Notes under the pieces: generated by a model
What the model was told of the DNA's origin: nothing
Database searches by the model: none
The model's input: only the letters and a program-made list of their open reading frames with translations
DNA from: Hemibagrus wyckioides
Lineage: Eukaryota; Chordata; Actinopteri; Siluriformes; Bagridae
NCBI RefSeq assembly: GCF_019097595.1
Contig: NC_080727.1
Coordinates: forward strand, 13,627,501 to 13,691,500
DNA: 64,000 nucleotides
Reading direction: 5' to 3'
Made by a program: the position numbers and the translations under genes
Shown: piece after piece, positions 35,411-46,572 of the stretch
How positions within the stretch are numbered: the first letter of the stretch is position 1
Layout: each line of letters opens with the position of its first letter

Positions 35411-35889
35411 CCGGCAATGAAAATTATTTTCTTCAGTTTCCTTTCCCACCAAACTCAATAACCAAAATGTAACGCTAAATTTGCCTCCAGAGGGCAGTGT
35501 GTCCCAATGATTACCTGATTCATTATATTTCTATCCATCTGATGTTCAATTTGTAAATCACAACCTAACATCCAAGTTGTTATATTTAATACTGAGTTCT
35601 TAGCATTTGACTGGTTTGACTGGTCACCTGTATCGAAGGTGTTTAACTCCAATTCAATTAAAAAATAAGATAACTTGCAAATTATGTCACTTATTTAAAT
35701 GCAATGACAAGTTTAGTTAAACGATGTGAGACTCTTTGACAATATTTATTCCTTTATTCGACATTATCAGGATTGCAGGACTCAATCCAGGTAACAAGGT
35801 AGGTCCAAGGTAGAAGAATTCACCCTGGAGGTCCATTAGTGCACCAAACACACACACATGGGAAAATAGCTCTAGGAGAAACATAGCAC

Positions 35890-36055
35890 AGACAGTCAAC
35901 CTGCCAGCATGTCTTTGGTAAGTAGGAGGAATCTGGATGACCCAGTGGAAAGCCTCACAAACATAGGGAGAACATTTACAGAAATTCCACACATCGAACC
36001 AGGGACACTGCACCTGTAAGACAGCAGCACTACTAACTGTACCAATATACCACCT
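35890..36055 (-). repeat. tRNA-derived SINE remnant
   Basis: On the minus strand the head 'ggtatattggtacagttagt agtgctgctgtc' and the B-box-like 'ctggttcgatgtgtggaa' are followed by 'atgttctccctatgtttgtg'. This is the layout of a widespread fish tRNA-derived SINE. Confidence 0.55.
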
Positions 36056-36104
36056 TTTCAACAAATATATATTCACACTTGTTAATAAAGAGCCTAATAT
36101 TTTA

Positions 36105-36568
36105 ATCATTTAAAAAATCTTTGAATTTCTACAGTGGTATGAATGAATATGTGAATAAATATGACCCAACTCTTTGGAAATGTAACGTTTTGTGTCCTTG
36201 TGATCCTGATGAGCAACAACAACACTCTTTCGGAGGCCCTCAGAAATCTCCTTTGTTTGTGCCATGATACACTTAGATAGGTCCCTGTTCAGGTCTCTCA
36301 CTGACACCTGATTGTCATTCCATTGACTGAAAACTGATTAATGGACTCTAATTTGACCTTCAATTAACTGCTAACCCTAGAGACTCACTTTTCAACTCAT
36401 GTAATAGTGGATCATTTTCCTGAACAAATTAATTCAATTTTTGTCTCCTTTGTTTAACTGGGTTTAGTTTGTTTACATTTAGGACTTGAAAATCTGATGT
36501 TTTAGGTCATATTTATGTAGAAACAAGAAAAATCCTAAAGGGTTCAGAAACTTTTAAGCACCACTGTA
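36105..36568 (-). mobile_element. Tc1-like element, 5' end only
   Basis: The minus strand begins with terminus 'cagtggtgcttaaaagtttc' at about 36568. Further in it encodes AQTKEISEGLRKSVVVAHQD and TKRYISKELG, the first helix-turn-helix of a Tc1-type transposase. The remaining coding region and other terminus are missing. Confidence 0.65.
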
Positions 36569-36994
36569 TGTCCATGTGCACTGAGGTTTCATAATGCTAA
36601 AACATCTTATTATTATTTGTTAGCTACAATAACTTTGTAGCTCCAGTGTACAACTAAAAAAGCATACTTCAAATGCCAAACACATCCTGGTTTTCTACCT
36701 CGAATGTACAAAAGGACATCATTCCATCTTCCCAAATCTGAGTTGAATGCAGCTTTAGTGTAAACACCCTGAGGTTGATGATTTCCCTATAACAGCATCT
36801 TCCCAAGTGTTTTAATTCGTTCATACCACAGCAACTTTCTAACAAATAACTTTTTACAGTTTTATCATTCATACGTTTTATCCATTTGTAGTTAAATGTT
36901 GTGGAATGTCTGCAGTTACCTCTTATGACTTCCCTTTTGGCATCTATAAGCCGTTGTTCCCTCGACGGCTTCTCTTTTATTGCTCTGGAAGGTA

Positions 36995-37042
36995 ATACGG
37001 TGGAAAAAATGCAGCTTATCATGTTACTAAGAAACTGCCAAA
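36995..37042. repeat. Second copy of the short dispersed repeat at 35118
   Basis: See 35118-35165. The surrounding 36590-37130 block looks like a larger unclassified repeat. Confidence 0.5.
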
Positions 37043-40000
37043 CATTAAGGCCTCTGTCCTGAAAACTTTCCCATGTCGGAAAGTTACAAGTTTACCTCTG
37101 TTAAAGAATACTGACACTGGAGACTGTTATAGAAAATATATCAAAATCTCTTGAATAATCAGAATCAAGAATACTGTTGGACTTTTTTTTTTTTTTTTTT
37201 TTTTACTGTAGCACCTGAAGACAATGTGGATGTTCAAGCATTAGTCCTGCTTGAAACATTTGTATGGGAACAGACACACAGTCCAGCAGTTGTAAAGCAC
37301 TCCTGTGTTTGCCGAGTTCATGCTGACAGAGGGATCGGGCCAGTGAGAGTTATTTACAGCTATGCTCAGTGTGAGAAATTGCTCACTTCAAAGACTTCAG
37401 AGCAATGCGTTGCTCACTAAACCCCCTGCACTTCAAAGTGTTTTATCAGCTACGATCTGGGTTAATAGTGCCATAGACACAAAGGACAAAAAGCAAAGCA
37501 GTAAACCGGAGGGAGTGTCATCTCACTGCATTGTCTCACTTAGCAACATGACCCGAGGCACAGCAATTCAATCCAAGCTCGGCTTGCGCATGCCCACTTC
37601 AGGACACCGATAGCACAAAAACTTTCATATGGCTTTAGGTAGTAAAATCAATATTTAATATGACAAGTGTCTAGAAAAATAAGCAGTGCCTAGTTATGTC
37701 TCTTAGGTTTCTTAATCGATTAAAACATTCAGCGTTATACAGTGAGAATGGCTGAAACCGAATAATGATAATAACAATAACTCAGTGTTTGCAGACTATA
37801 TTCCAAAATATAATGGAGCAAAGTGTTAGAATATAAGCTGAAACACGGTTAAGTTTTCCCTGGCGTCACACACGAGGGGGCGTGTCGGAAGCATTTCTGC
37901 TGTTAGTTAATTGTGCTGCCTGTCTGAGTTACACAGCACTCTATCTGCATAGCTAGATGTTGTTTTTAATGCTGTGTTCTCCACCACCCGATACAATCTT
38001 CACAATTACTGTGTGATTTTGCATGACCTGAATTGAACCAGCCAGAAATGGCTGCCAGCAGTTTGACAGTTTGCTGTTCATGTGCATGTGCATGTGTAAA
38101 CTTCACGTCTTCAGCTAGTAAGACTAACACAGAAGGGTGATGTCAGATATGTCTGTGGTATTAGTGCTGCTGTATTGTATATATATACACTGCATCTGGC
38201 AGCTTAAGTACAGTGCAACATTTTAGTCCATCACTCGCTGGCGGTCATTGTGATAATGGGAAGCTGAACTGCTTCTATAAAGTACATCAGACCTTAAGGG
38301 TTTGAAGGAATCTTCAAGTTTCTGCTTGCTGACTAAAAGTTTTAACTAATACTAGCTTATACAGTAGTATGACTTTATGCTAGCATACTGACTCGTGAAA
38401 AATAATGGGCTAAGGAGAAGTGGGTTTCTTTTTTTAAAACCATAAATATGAACATATAAGAATAATAATAAGAATAACCATAAATATTTTTTTTCCAGAG
38501 AAGTGTGTTTAAATGTTTGTTAAACAAGTGAATTAGCCAACTTACATTACGTTTCTTATTTATTTCTTGTCTTAATGACCTGAAATCTAAAAGAAATCTA
38601 TAAGTGATCCGATTAGTACAAAAGTAATGGTGCTCTGCAATGACCTGCATTACTAGATTTAGTCTTGCTAAGGAGGAGCTTTAGTCTTGCTAAGTCATGC
38701 AAAGGAGGAGCCTTTATCCCTGCTTAGTTGCATCACTGAACAGTGCAGCTTTATGCTAATTCTAAAGTACCAGCTATACATAAATAGATTCAAAACATGT
38801 GTAATCATTAATATGGTGACGTTTATTTATGCAAGAAGTCTCCAGGGTCAGCACTATGTAACAGTCAGTGGAAGAGCGGTCAGTTTTTCTGACTCTTCAG
38901 GACATAACCCTGTGGTTTCTTGGCAGCATGACAAGCTGCTTTTTCTGCGCTATTAACTTCAAGAGAGAGAAAAAAAGAGGTGGTGAGGGAACGACTATTC
39001 AGTGATAAATGGAACCACCTTTTTTGTTGATGTTCCACAACATTAAATGTAGCAATGAATGGAAAAAGTATGACCCTGCTCTCAACAGTAACTGCTCCAT
39101 CACATCACCCATCAGTCCTACACAGAGGATCCAGAACTGGTGGATTCATGTATAGACAATAAACAAAGTGCTGTGTCGTTCTTTGTGAACAGAAATTGCA
39201 GCAGACCCTTTTCAGCTACTTGTATGTGACAAAAGTTTAAAATGTTACCATTCACAAATGTGTAAGTATACTTCATTCAAGACATCGGGCAAAACAGGTA
39301 CAATACTGGCAATACTTAACTGAAAAGGAAACTGCATACCAAAGCTACTTTGTAGATGGGTGTGGCATCGGCAAACTTCCAGCTCTTTTCTTTTCTCCCT
39401 GTAACTAAAGCGTATCGCTTCCACTGCTGATACTCAGCGGTTCGAAAAAGTATACAAGTAATGTTAATGCAAATACATGACAATAAATGCTTCAGGATTT
39501 TTTTTTTCTTTAATGACAGATTAAACTTTACTGGAACTTTCTATCTACATAGCAAGTAAAAGCACACAACACTACATTAGCAAAATACAGTTATTTTACA
39601 TATATATCTATTTTCTTTTACATCCTTCAAGCAATAAATAGGTCAGTGTATTTGATAGAAATGTTTCAATCCTTTGACATCAACCATTGCAGTAACTATT
39701 ATATTGAGGTAACTGCTTTAGAGTGATGTGTTTGTTGTCTCATTGCACTTTGCCGCCAAAGATTTTTGAGATTTTTCTCCACACTGTAATGATATCTTAC
39801 CAAAAATAACAAAATATCAGTATCAGCCATTTAGTTCATATTTCTTATCGTGATGTTAAAAGAAATGCAAGATGATTAAGCCTTTATCGTTTGCCCTATT
39901 GCTAGAACAATTAGTGAGTTTTTCTAAAAAGAAGTCAAATAGAAGACAATTTCAAGTGTTTACATGAGTTAAAGGAGTAAAAGTCTCTTGAAATCGGCTT

Positions 40001-41723
40001 GATAATCTTGTATTTGTTATATCATAATCACAATGAGAAATGCTAGATACAGATGACGTTCAATTTTTTTAAATTTTTTGTTTATGCACAGCATTAAACA
40101 TTCTCATACAAAAGGGTCCACTTGCCTAATATAACCATCTCTTAAATTATCATTTGGGGGCGTTAGAGAAAAACAGATCCCTCCTTCAACTGATAGTGAT
40201 CTGTATATCTGGCGAGTCAAACGAACAGAGATTCTTGATCTTATGCCCAAAACACACTGCTGCTGGTGTTACAGCCTGGAAAAAAAAAGAACATGCCAAG
40301 CACATAGTCTTTTGCTGTTTTCCTTCCTGCCTATGAACTCATTTCCAACTGTAGCTGAATTATAATAAAGACTGGAAAGTTGGATCACATGCCGCATCCC
40401 TTGGGTCCATTTCAAGGCCTTCAGGTTCATTAATCAGGCAGGATTGTCTTCCTGTCCAGCAGGAGAACTCCTTGTAGACTGGTTTTACAGCTCTACAAAA
40501 GAGCACACAGCGGGATTACATTATTACATTTACAATGACAGTAATGCAGATGCAAATGACAAGTTTATATTAACGTTTGTTATTTTTTCTGTAGTAACAG
40601 CTCATTCACGCAGACCTGCCATGCCAAATGTTCCATCCACACTATAATAATAATAATAATAATAGATGTAAAGCTGGGACATCTGAGACAATCAGGACAG
40701 GGTAGACCAGTTTCAAACTGACCGGCTGTGGTTTTTTGTTTTGTTTTTATTACCTTCAAAGGAGAAAAAAAAGTGGTTGATGAGGAACATAGTGTTTATA
40801 GCTGCTCTACTATAAACGATAACAGGAACGAACTTGCAACTATAAATGGAGAAACATCATGACATAATTCTTTAATTATGTTGAGACATTTATTTATTTT
40901 TTTTATAGGAAAATAAACACACACCTTGAGCAAATTGCTCACTTCCAGAAAAATAAATTGGTTTAACATTAGTCATACATGGATGCAGGTAAAGGAAGTA
41001 TAGTCAGGTAGCATCATGTTTTGTTTTTTTTACAGGGGGAACAAAAGGACCCATTTGATGTCTACACCAGATTCGAAGAAGGTAGGGTATGACAAGTTAA
41101 GGTTGGATTCAGAAGTTACTAGAGTATACAGAGGCTTCAAATATTATTATTAATGTTACCGTAAAGAAAAGAATGCATAATGTAACAAACCACTTTTTTT
41201 GACTGAAATATGAGGCTAGGAATTATCATCCACCAGGAAGAAACCACTGCACCAGCGTAAGGTTCGATTTCATCCCTGTACCCAACAGCAATAAGGGTAC
41301 CCTTGGCTAGCATGTGGAGGTCTGTGGATCCATCAAGGTTTTCCTTCCCAGACCATCACTGACCCACTGCCAAACAGGTCATGCCAAATGCTGTTGCAGG
41401 CAGCATAGCATTTCCCACGGTATCACATGTGCTCGGTGTGAACCTGTTTTCATCCGTGAAGAACCACAGGCAGACCTGCCAATTCTGGTGTTCTCTGGAA
41501 AATGCCAATTGTACTGCTGATAAGAACCGTAACAAAACAAAACTAGAAGAATCGGTAAGGAAGCAAAAGGAGAGAGCAATTCTCTACGGCCACCACCTGC
41601 AAAACCATTTCCTTTTTGTGGAGCTGTTACCTCTCCAGTCTACCTGTTTGCACCAAAGCAGGCAAAACTAATTCACGATCTCAATATTTCAAACAGGAAG
41701 GAAACTACTGAAGTAAAAACATA
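37043..41723. other. Intergenic, no gene recognised
   Basis: Includes a poly-T run (37184-37204) and an AAT run (40646-40664). A short stretch at 39340-39385, minus strand, reads like 'WKFADATPIYKV', reminiscent of a LINE polymerase but too short to call. Frames at 37151-37613 and 41314-41671 lack domains. Confidence 0.45.
40646..40664. repeat. (AAT)n microsatellite
   Basis: Six AAT units. Confidence 0.75.
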
Positions 41724-41948
41724 TACAGTGAGGGAAAAAATATTTGCTCCCCTGCTGATTTTGTACGTTTGCCCACTGACCAAGTAATGATCAGTCTGTA
41801 ATTTTAATGGTAGGTGTATTTGAACAGTGAGAGACAGAATAACAACAAAAAATCCAGAAAAACGCATTTCAGAAAAGTTATACATTGATTTGCATTTTAA
41901 TGAGTGAAATAAGTATTTGTGGATTTCTGGCTCCCAGGTGTCTTTTAT

Positions 41949-42018
41949 ACAGGTAAGGAGCTGAGATTACAGTAGGAGCACTCTCGGGGAGTGCTCTTAA
42001 TCTCAGCTCATTACCTGT
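41949..42018. repeat. Imperfect hairpin inside the family C element
   Basis: Arm 'acaggtaaggagctgagatt a' plus 'gagcactc' pairs with 'gagtgctcttaatctcagct' plus 'cattacctgt', with a 5-base bulge and a short loop. Arms are about 30 bases. Confidence 0.75.
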
Positions 42019-42075
42019 ATGAAAGACACCCTGTCTACAGAAGGAAGCAATCAATCAGATTCCAAACTCTCCATC

Positions 42076-42872
42076 ATGGCCAAGACCAAAGAGCTGTCCA
42101 TGGATGTCAGGGACAAGACTGTAGACCTACACAAGGCTGGAATGAGCTACAAGACCATCGCCAAGCAGCTTGGTGAGAAGGTGACAACAGTTGGTGTGAT
42201 TATTCCCAAATGGAAGAAACACAAAAGGACAATCTTGGTCTGGGGCTCCATGCAAGATCTCACCTCATGGAGTTTCAATGATCATGAGAACAGCGAGGAA
42301 TCAGCCCAGAATTACACTGGAGGATTTTGTCAATGATCTCAAGGCAGCTGGGACAATAGTCACCAAGAAAACAATTGGTAACGCACTACGCCGTAGAAGA
42401 CTGAAATCCAGTAGCACCCACAAGGTACCCCTACTAAAGAAAGCACATGTACAGGCTCATCTGAAGTTTGCCAGTGAACATCTGAATGATTCAGAGGTCA
42501 TGTGGTCAAATGAGACCAAAATCCAGCTCTTTGGCATCAACTCAACTCGCCGTGTTTGGAGGAGGAGGAATGCTGCCTATGACTCCAAGAAGACCATCCC
42601 CACCGCCAAACATGGAGGTGGAAACAGTATGCTTTGGGGGTGTTTTTCTGCTAAGGGGACAGGACAACCGCACCGCATCAAAGGGACGATGTGAGCCATG
42701 TACCGTCAAATCTTGAGTGAGAATCTCCTTCCCTCAGCCAGGGCATTGAAAATGGGTCATGGATGCAAAGAGGAGTGGGCCCAAATTCCTTGAGATGTGT
42801 GCAAACCTGGTGGCCAACTACAAGAAATGTCTGACGTCTGTGATTGCCAACAAGGGTTTGCCACCAAGTACT
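42076..42872 (+). pseudogene. Family C Tc1-like transposase pseudogene
   Basis: Reading [20 protein letters not shown] starts at 42076. It changes frame near 42230 and 42300 and then runs well through [52 protein letters not shown] and KHGGGNSMLWGCFSAKGTG. The first catalytic aspartate has become Asn (WSNETK where WSDETK is usual). A deletion after about 42740 removes the parts with the second and third catalytic residues and joins to the C-terminal '[10 protein letters not shown]'-like end. Inactive. Confidence 0.85.
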
Positions 42873-43439
42873 AAGTCATGTTTTGCAAAGGGGTCAAATA
42901 CTTATTTCACTCAATAAAATGCAAATCAATGTATAACTTTTTTGAAATGTGTTTTTCTGGATTTTGTTTGTTTTTATTCTGTCTCTCACTGTTCAGATAA
43001 ACCTACCATTAAAATTACAGACTGATCATTTCTTTGTCAGTGAGCAAACATACAAAATCAGCAGGGGATCAAATCATTTTTCCCTCACTGTATGCATTTT
43101 TCAGACATATAAACTTGCTAAGAATTTCTTTGGATTAATTCCAAAATCTCTTCAATTCATCTGCTGTTTATATCTACAACTATTCAACAACATTCTTGTA
43201 AAAATAAGAATATAAATGTAGGATTTGTACAGACATGCATTTGCTATCCCCAGTTCAAAAGATCAAGATCAAAAAACATTTCCGATAATGTCGTTTCTGC
43301 TGAACCTCACCCTATCCACCTCCTTTGTCTCACCCCAGCCCCCCCTTCCATGCAACAACCCCCCCCCAACACCCGTACATCACCTCTCATTATGCGATGC
43401 TATCATCTTCCTGCTGAACAGAGCTTACACTGTGAGTCA

Positions 43440-44347
43440 TGTTTTTTCACTTCTCCAGTGCTTTCAAAATCATATGACCTGCACTGCTCAACAATAAGCT
43501 ACTTGACATGAGCATGGATGCACCTCTGGTGGCCTGGATTATCAACTACCTCACAAGTCAGCCACAGTATGTGAGGCTGCAGAAAACCATCTCTGACATC
43601 AGCAGCATGGGGGCCCTTCAGGGGACAGACCTGTATCCCTTTCTGTTTACTCTTCATTGCTTACAGTTCTGCCACCTGCAGAAATTTCCCGATGACAGTC
43701 ATCATAGGCTGTATGTAGGGGCATAATCGACAGCTTTGTGGAGAGGTGCAGATGAAATCATCTGCAACGCAATGTCACAAAGACGAAAGAGACAGTGGTG
43801 GATTTTAGGAAGCAAAGGACTCCCCCAAACCCAATCAGCATCATGGGCACTGAAGTGGACATTGTGGACAACTATAAGTATCTAGGTGAAATGGGCAACA
43901 AGCTGGAATGGACAAAAAATGATGGACGTTCAGGACTGTTCAAGAAAGGTCAGAAGCGTCTGTATTTCCTCAGGAGAATCAGGTTTTGTAATGTCTGCAG
44001 AACCATGCTGCAGATGTTCTAACACTTGGTGGCAGCCAGCATCATCTTTTATGCTGTACCATGCTGGGGGTAGTGGGGTGAAGATGGCAGATGTCAACAG
44101 ACTCAACAAGCTTATTAGGAAAGCAGGCTCTGTCGTGAAAGTGGAGCTGGAGTCTCTGGTTGAGTTATATGAGAGGAGAACGCTGAGGAATCTTCTCAGT
44201 ATCCTTGACAATGCGTCACACCCCCTGCAGGTAACACTAGAGTCCCATCAGAGCACGTTCAGCCGTAGACTGAGACCACAGACGGCAACCACAGAACCCC
44301 GCAGGAGGTCATTCCTACCAGTGGCCATCAAATTCTATAACTCCTGA
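43440..44347 (+). mobile_element. LINE reverse-transcriptase remnant
   Basis: Pieces in all plus frames correspond to the second half of a non-LTR polymerase: NNKLLDMSMDAPLVAWIINY (with one break), FPDDSHH in the place of the F/YADD catalytic box, MVDFRKQRTPPNPISIMG, YKYLGEMGNKLEWTKN, RLYFLRRIRFCNVCRTML, LNKLIRKAGSVV, then RRSFLPVAIKFYNS before a stop at 44345-44347. The last 154 codons (43886-44347) are open. 5'-truncated and frameshifted. It ends where a decayed Tc1-like copy begins. Confidence 0.82.
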
Positions 44348-44465
44348 AAGGGAGTACTGAAAGAGAGCAGAACTGACAATGTTCACTGACTGTACCACTG
44401 AATTATGTGCATTATTCCATTATTTACAACATGTACATTAATATCATACCATGTGCAATATTATC

Positions 44466-45079
44466 TTAATTATCAAGCATCTTTTTGACCTGCAGAGGCA
44501 TGGACTCCACTATGTCCCTGAAGGTGTGCTGTGGTATCTGGTACCAAGATTTTAACAGCAGATCCTTTAAGTCCTGTAAGTTATGAGCTGGGGCCTCCAT
44601 GGGTCGGACTTGTTGGTCCAGCACATCCGACAGATGCTCGACTGGATTGAGATCTGGAGAATTTTGAGGCCAAGTCAACACCTCAAACTCATTGCTGTAC
44701 TCATCAAAACCATTCCTGAACCATTTTTGGCACAGTGCATTATCCTGCTGAAAGAGGCCACAGCCATCAGGGAGTACCGTTTCCATAAAAGGGTGTACAT
44801 GGTCTGTAACAATGCTTAGGTAGGTGGTACATGTCAAAGTAACATCCACATGGATGGGAGAACCCAAGGTTTCCCAGTAGAACATTGCACAAAGCATGAC
44901 ACTGCCTCCGCCGGCTTGCCTTCTTCCCATAGTGCATCCTGGCACCATGTGCTCCACAGGTAAGTGACGCACACACCCGGCCATCCACGTGATGTAAAAG
45001 AAAACGTGGTTCATCAGACCAGGCCACCTTCTTCCATTGCTTAGTGGTTCAGTTCTGATGCTCACGTGCCCATTGTTGA
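44466..45079 (-). mobile_element. Tc1-like element (CAGGCATAACATTATGA family), 3' half, split by insertion
   Basis: The minus-strand open frame holds the catalytic part: HVDVTLTCTTYLSIVTDHVH, GLFQQDNALCQKWF, LTWPQNSPDLNPVEHLSDVL. Both the second Asp and the third Glu are present, unlike the copy at 30145. It is cut at 45079/45080 by the family A element. The missing N-terminal part continues at 46333. The 3' terminus is lost near 44470. Confidence 0.85.
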
Positions 45080-46332
45080 TACACTATATTGCCAAAAGTA
45101 TTTGCTCACCTGCCTTGACTCGCATATGAACTTAAGTGACATCCCATTCCTAATCCATAGGGTTCAATATGACATCGGTCCACCCTTTGCAGCTATAACA
45201 GCTTCAACTCTTCTGGGAAGGCTGTCCACAAGGTTTAGGAGTGTGTTTATGGGAATTTTTGACCATTCTTCCAGAAGCGCATTTGTGAGGTCACACACTG
45301 ATGTTGGACGAGAAGGCCTGGCTCTCAGTCTCCGCTCTAATTCATCTCAAAGGTGTTCTATCGGGTTGAGGTCAGGACTCTGTGCAGGCCAGTCAAGTTC
45401 ATCCACACCAGACTCTGTCATCCATGTCTTTATGGACCTTGCTTTGTGCACTGGTGCACAGTCATGTTGGAAGAGGAAGGGGCCAGCTCCAAACTGTTCC
45501 CAAAAAAGTTGGGAGCATGGAATTGTCCAAAATGTCTTGGTAGGCTGAAGCATTCAGAGTTCCTTTCACTGGAACTAAGGGGCCAAGCCCAGCTCCTGAA
45601 AAACAACCCCACACCATAATCCCCCCTCCACCAAACTTTACACTTGGCACAGTGCAGTCAGACAAGTACTGTTCTCCTGGCAACCGCCAAACCCAGACTT
45701 GTCCATCAGATTGCCAGATGGAGAAGCGCGATTCGTCACTCCAGAGAACGCGTCTCCACTGCTCTAGAGTCCAGTGGCGGCGTGCTTTACACCACTGCAT
45801 CTGACACTTTGCATTGCACTTGGTGATGTATGGCTTGGGTGCAGCTGCTCGGCCGTGGAAACCCATTCCATGAAGCTCTCTGCGGACTGTTCTTGAGCTA
45901 ATCTGAAGGCCACATGAAGTTTGGAGGTCTGTAGTGATTGACTCTGCAGAAAGTTGGCGACCTCTTCGCCTTATGTGCCTCAGCATCCGCTGACCCCGCT
46001 CTGTCAGTTTACGTGGCCTACCACTTCGTGGCTGAGTTGCTGTCATTCCCAAACACTTCCACGTTCCTATAACACAGCTGACAGTTGACTGTGGAATATT
46101 TAGGAGTGAGGAAATTTCACGACTGGATTTGTTGCACAGGTGGCATCCTATCACAGTTCCACGCTGGAATTCACTGAGCTCCTGAGAGCGACCCATTCTT
46201 TCACAAATGTTTGTAAAAACAGTCTGCATGCCTAGGTGCTTGATTTTATACACCTGTGGCCATGGAAGTGATTGGAACACCTGATTATGATTATTTGGAT
46301 GGGTGAGCGAATACTTTTGGCAATATAGTGTA
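45080..46332 (-). mobile_element. Family A Tc1-like transposon inserted in another Tc1-like copy
   Basis: About 1,253 bp, inverted termini TACACTATATTGCCAAAAGT at both ends, the same family as 13931-15182 and in opposite orientation. Flanking sequences are the two halves of an older element; bringing them together restores the order seen at 30640-30660 apart from a TA. Confidence 0.92.
45164..46196 (-). pseudogene. Family A transposase pseudogene (frameshift plus stop)
   Basis: Starts [20 protein letters not shown] at 46196. It is open through the AT-hook, WSDESRF and [22 protein letters not shown]-run near 45505 has one extra base compared with the copy at 14067 and shifts the frame. Further on, the Trp codon of 'IEHLWDELE' is a stop (TGA). 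Total length is 1,033 bases against 1,032 in the sister copy. The codon that is a stop in the sister copy is CGA here. Confidence 0.92.
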
Positions 46333-46572
46333 CTTTCAGTGGTGCACAGGGGTCAGCATGGGCACCCTAACTGGTTTGCGGCTCTGCAGCCCCATATGCA
46401 AAAACTGTGATGCACTGTGTATTCTGACACCTATCTATCAGAACCAGCATTAAGTCCAGCAATTTGAACTCTAGTCTGTTGGATCGGACCACACGGGCCA
46501 GCTTTATTACCCATGTGCATCAATGAGCCTTGGCCGCTTATAACCCTGTCACCAGTTCACCACTGTTCCTCC
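46333..46572 (-). mobile_element. 5' part of the split Tc1-like element
   Basis: Continues 44466-45079 across the family A insertion. It contains 'ggtgtcagaatacacagtgc', 'gttggatcggaccacacggg' and the end of the helix-turn-helix region, then breaks off after 'cactgttcctcc'. Confidence 0.8.

Larger units (their letters stand above)
41724..43092 (+). mobile_element. Tc1-like transposon, internally deleted (family C)
   Basis: Termini 'tacagtgagggaaaaaatat' and, inverted, 'tacagtgagggaaaaatgat'; about 1.37 kb. The left end continues 'ttgctcccctgctgattttg' and the right end mirrors it. It contains a foldback at 41949-42018 and a broken transposase at 42076-42870. Confidence 0.88.
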
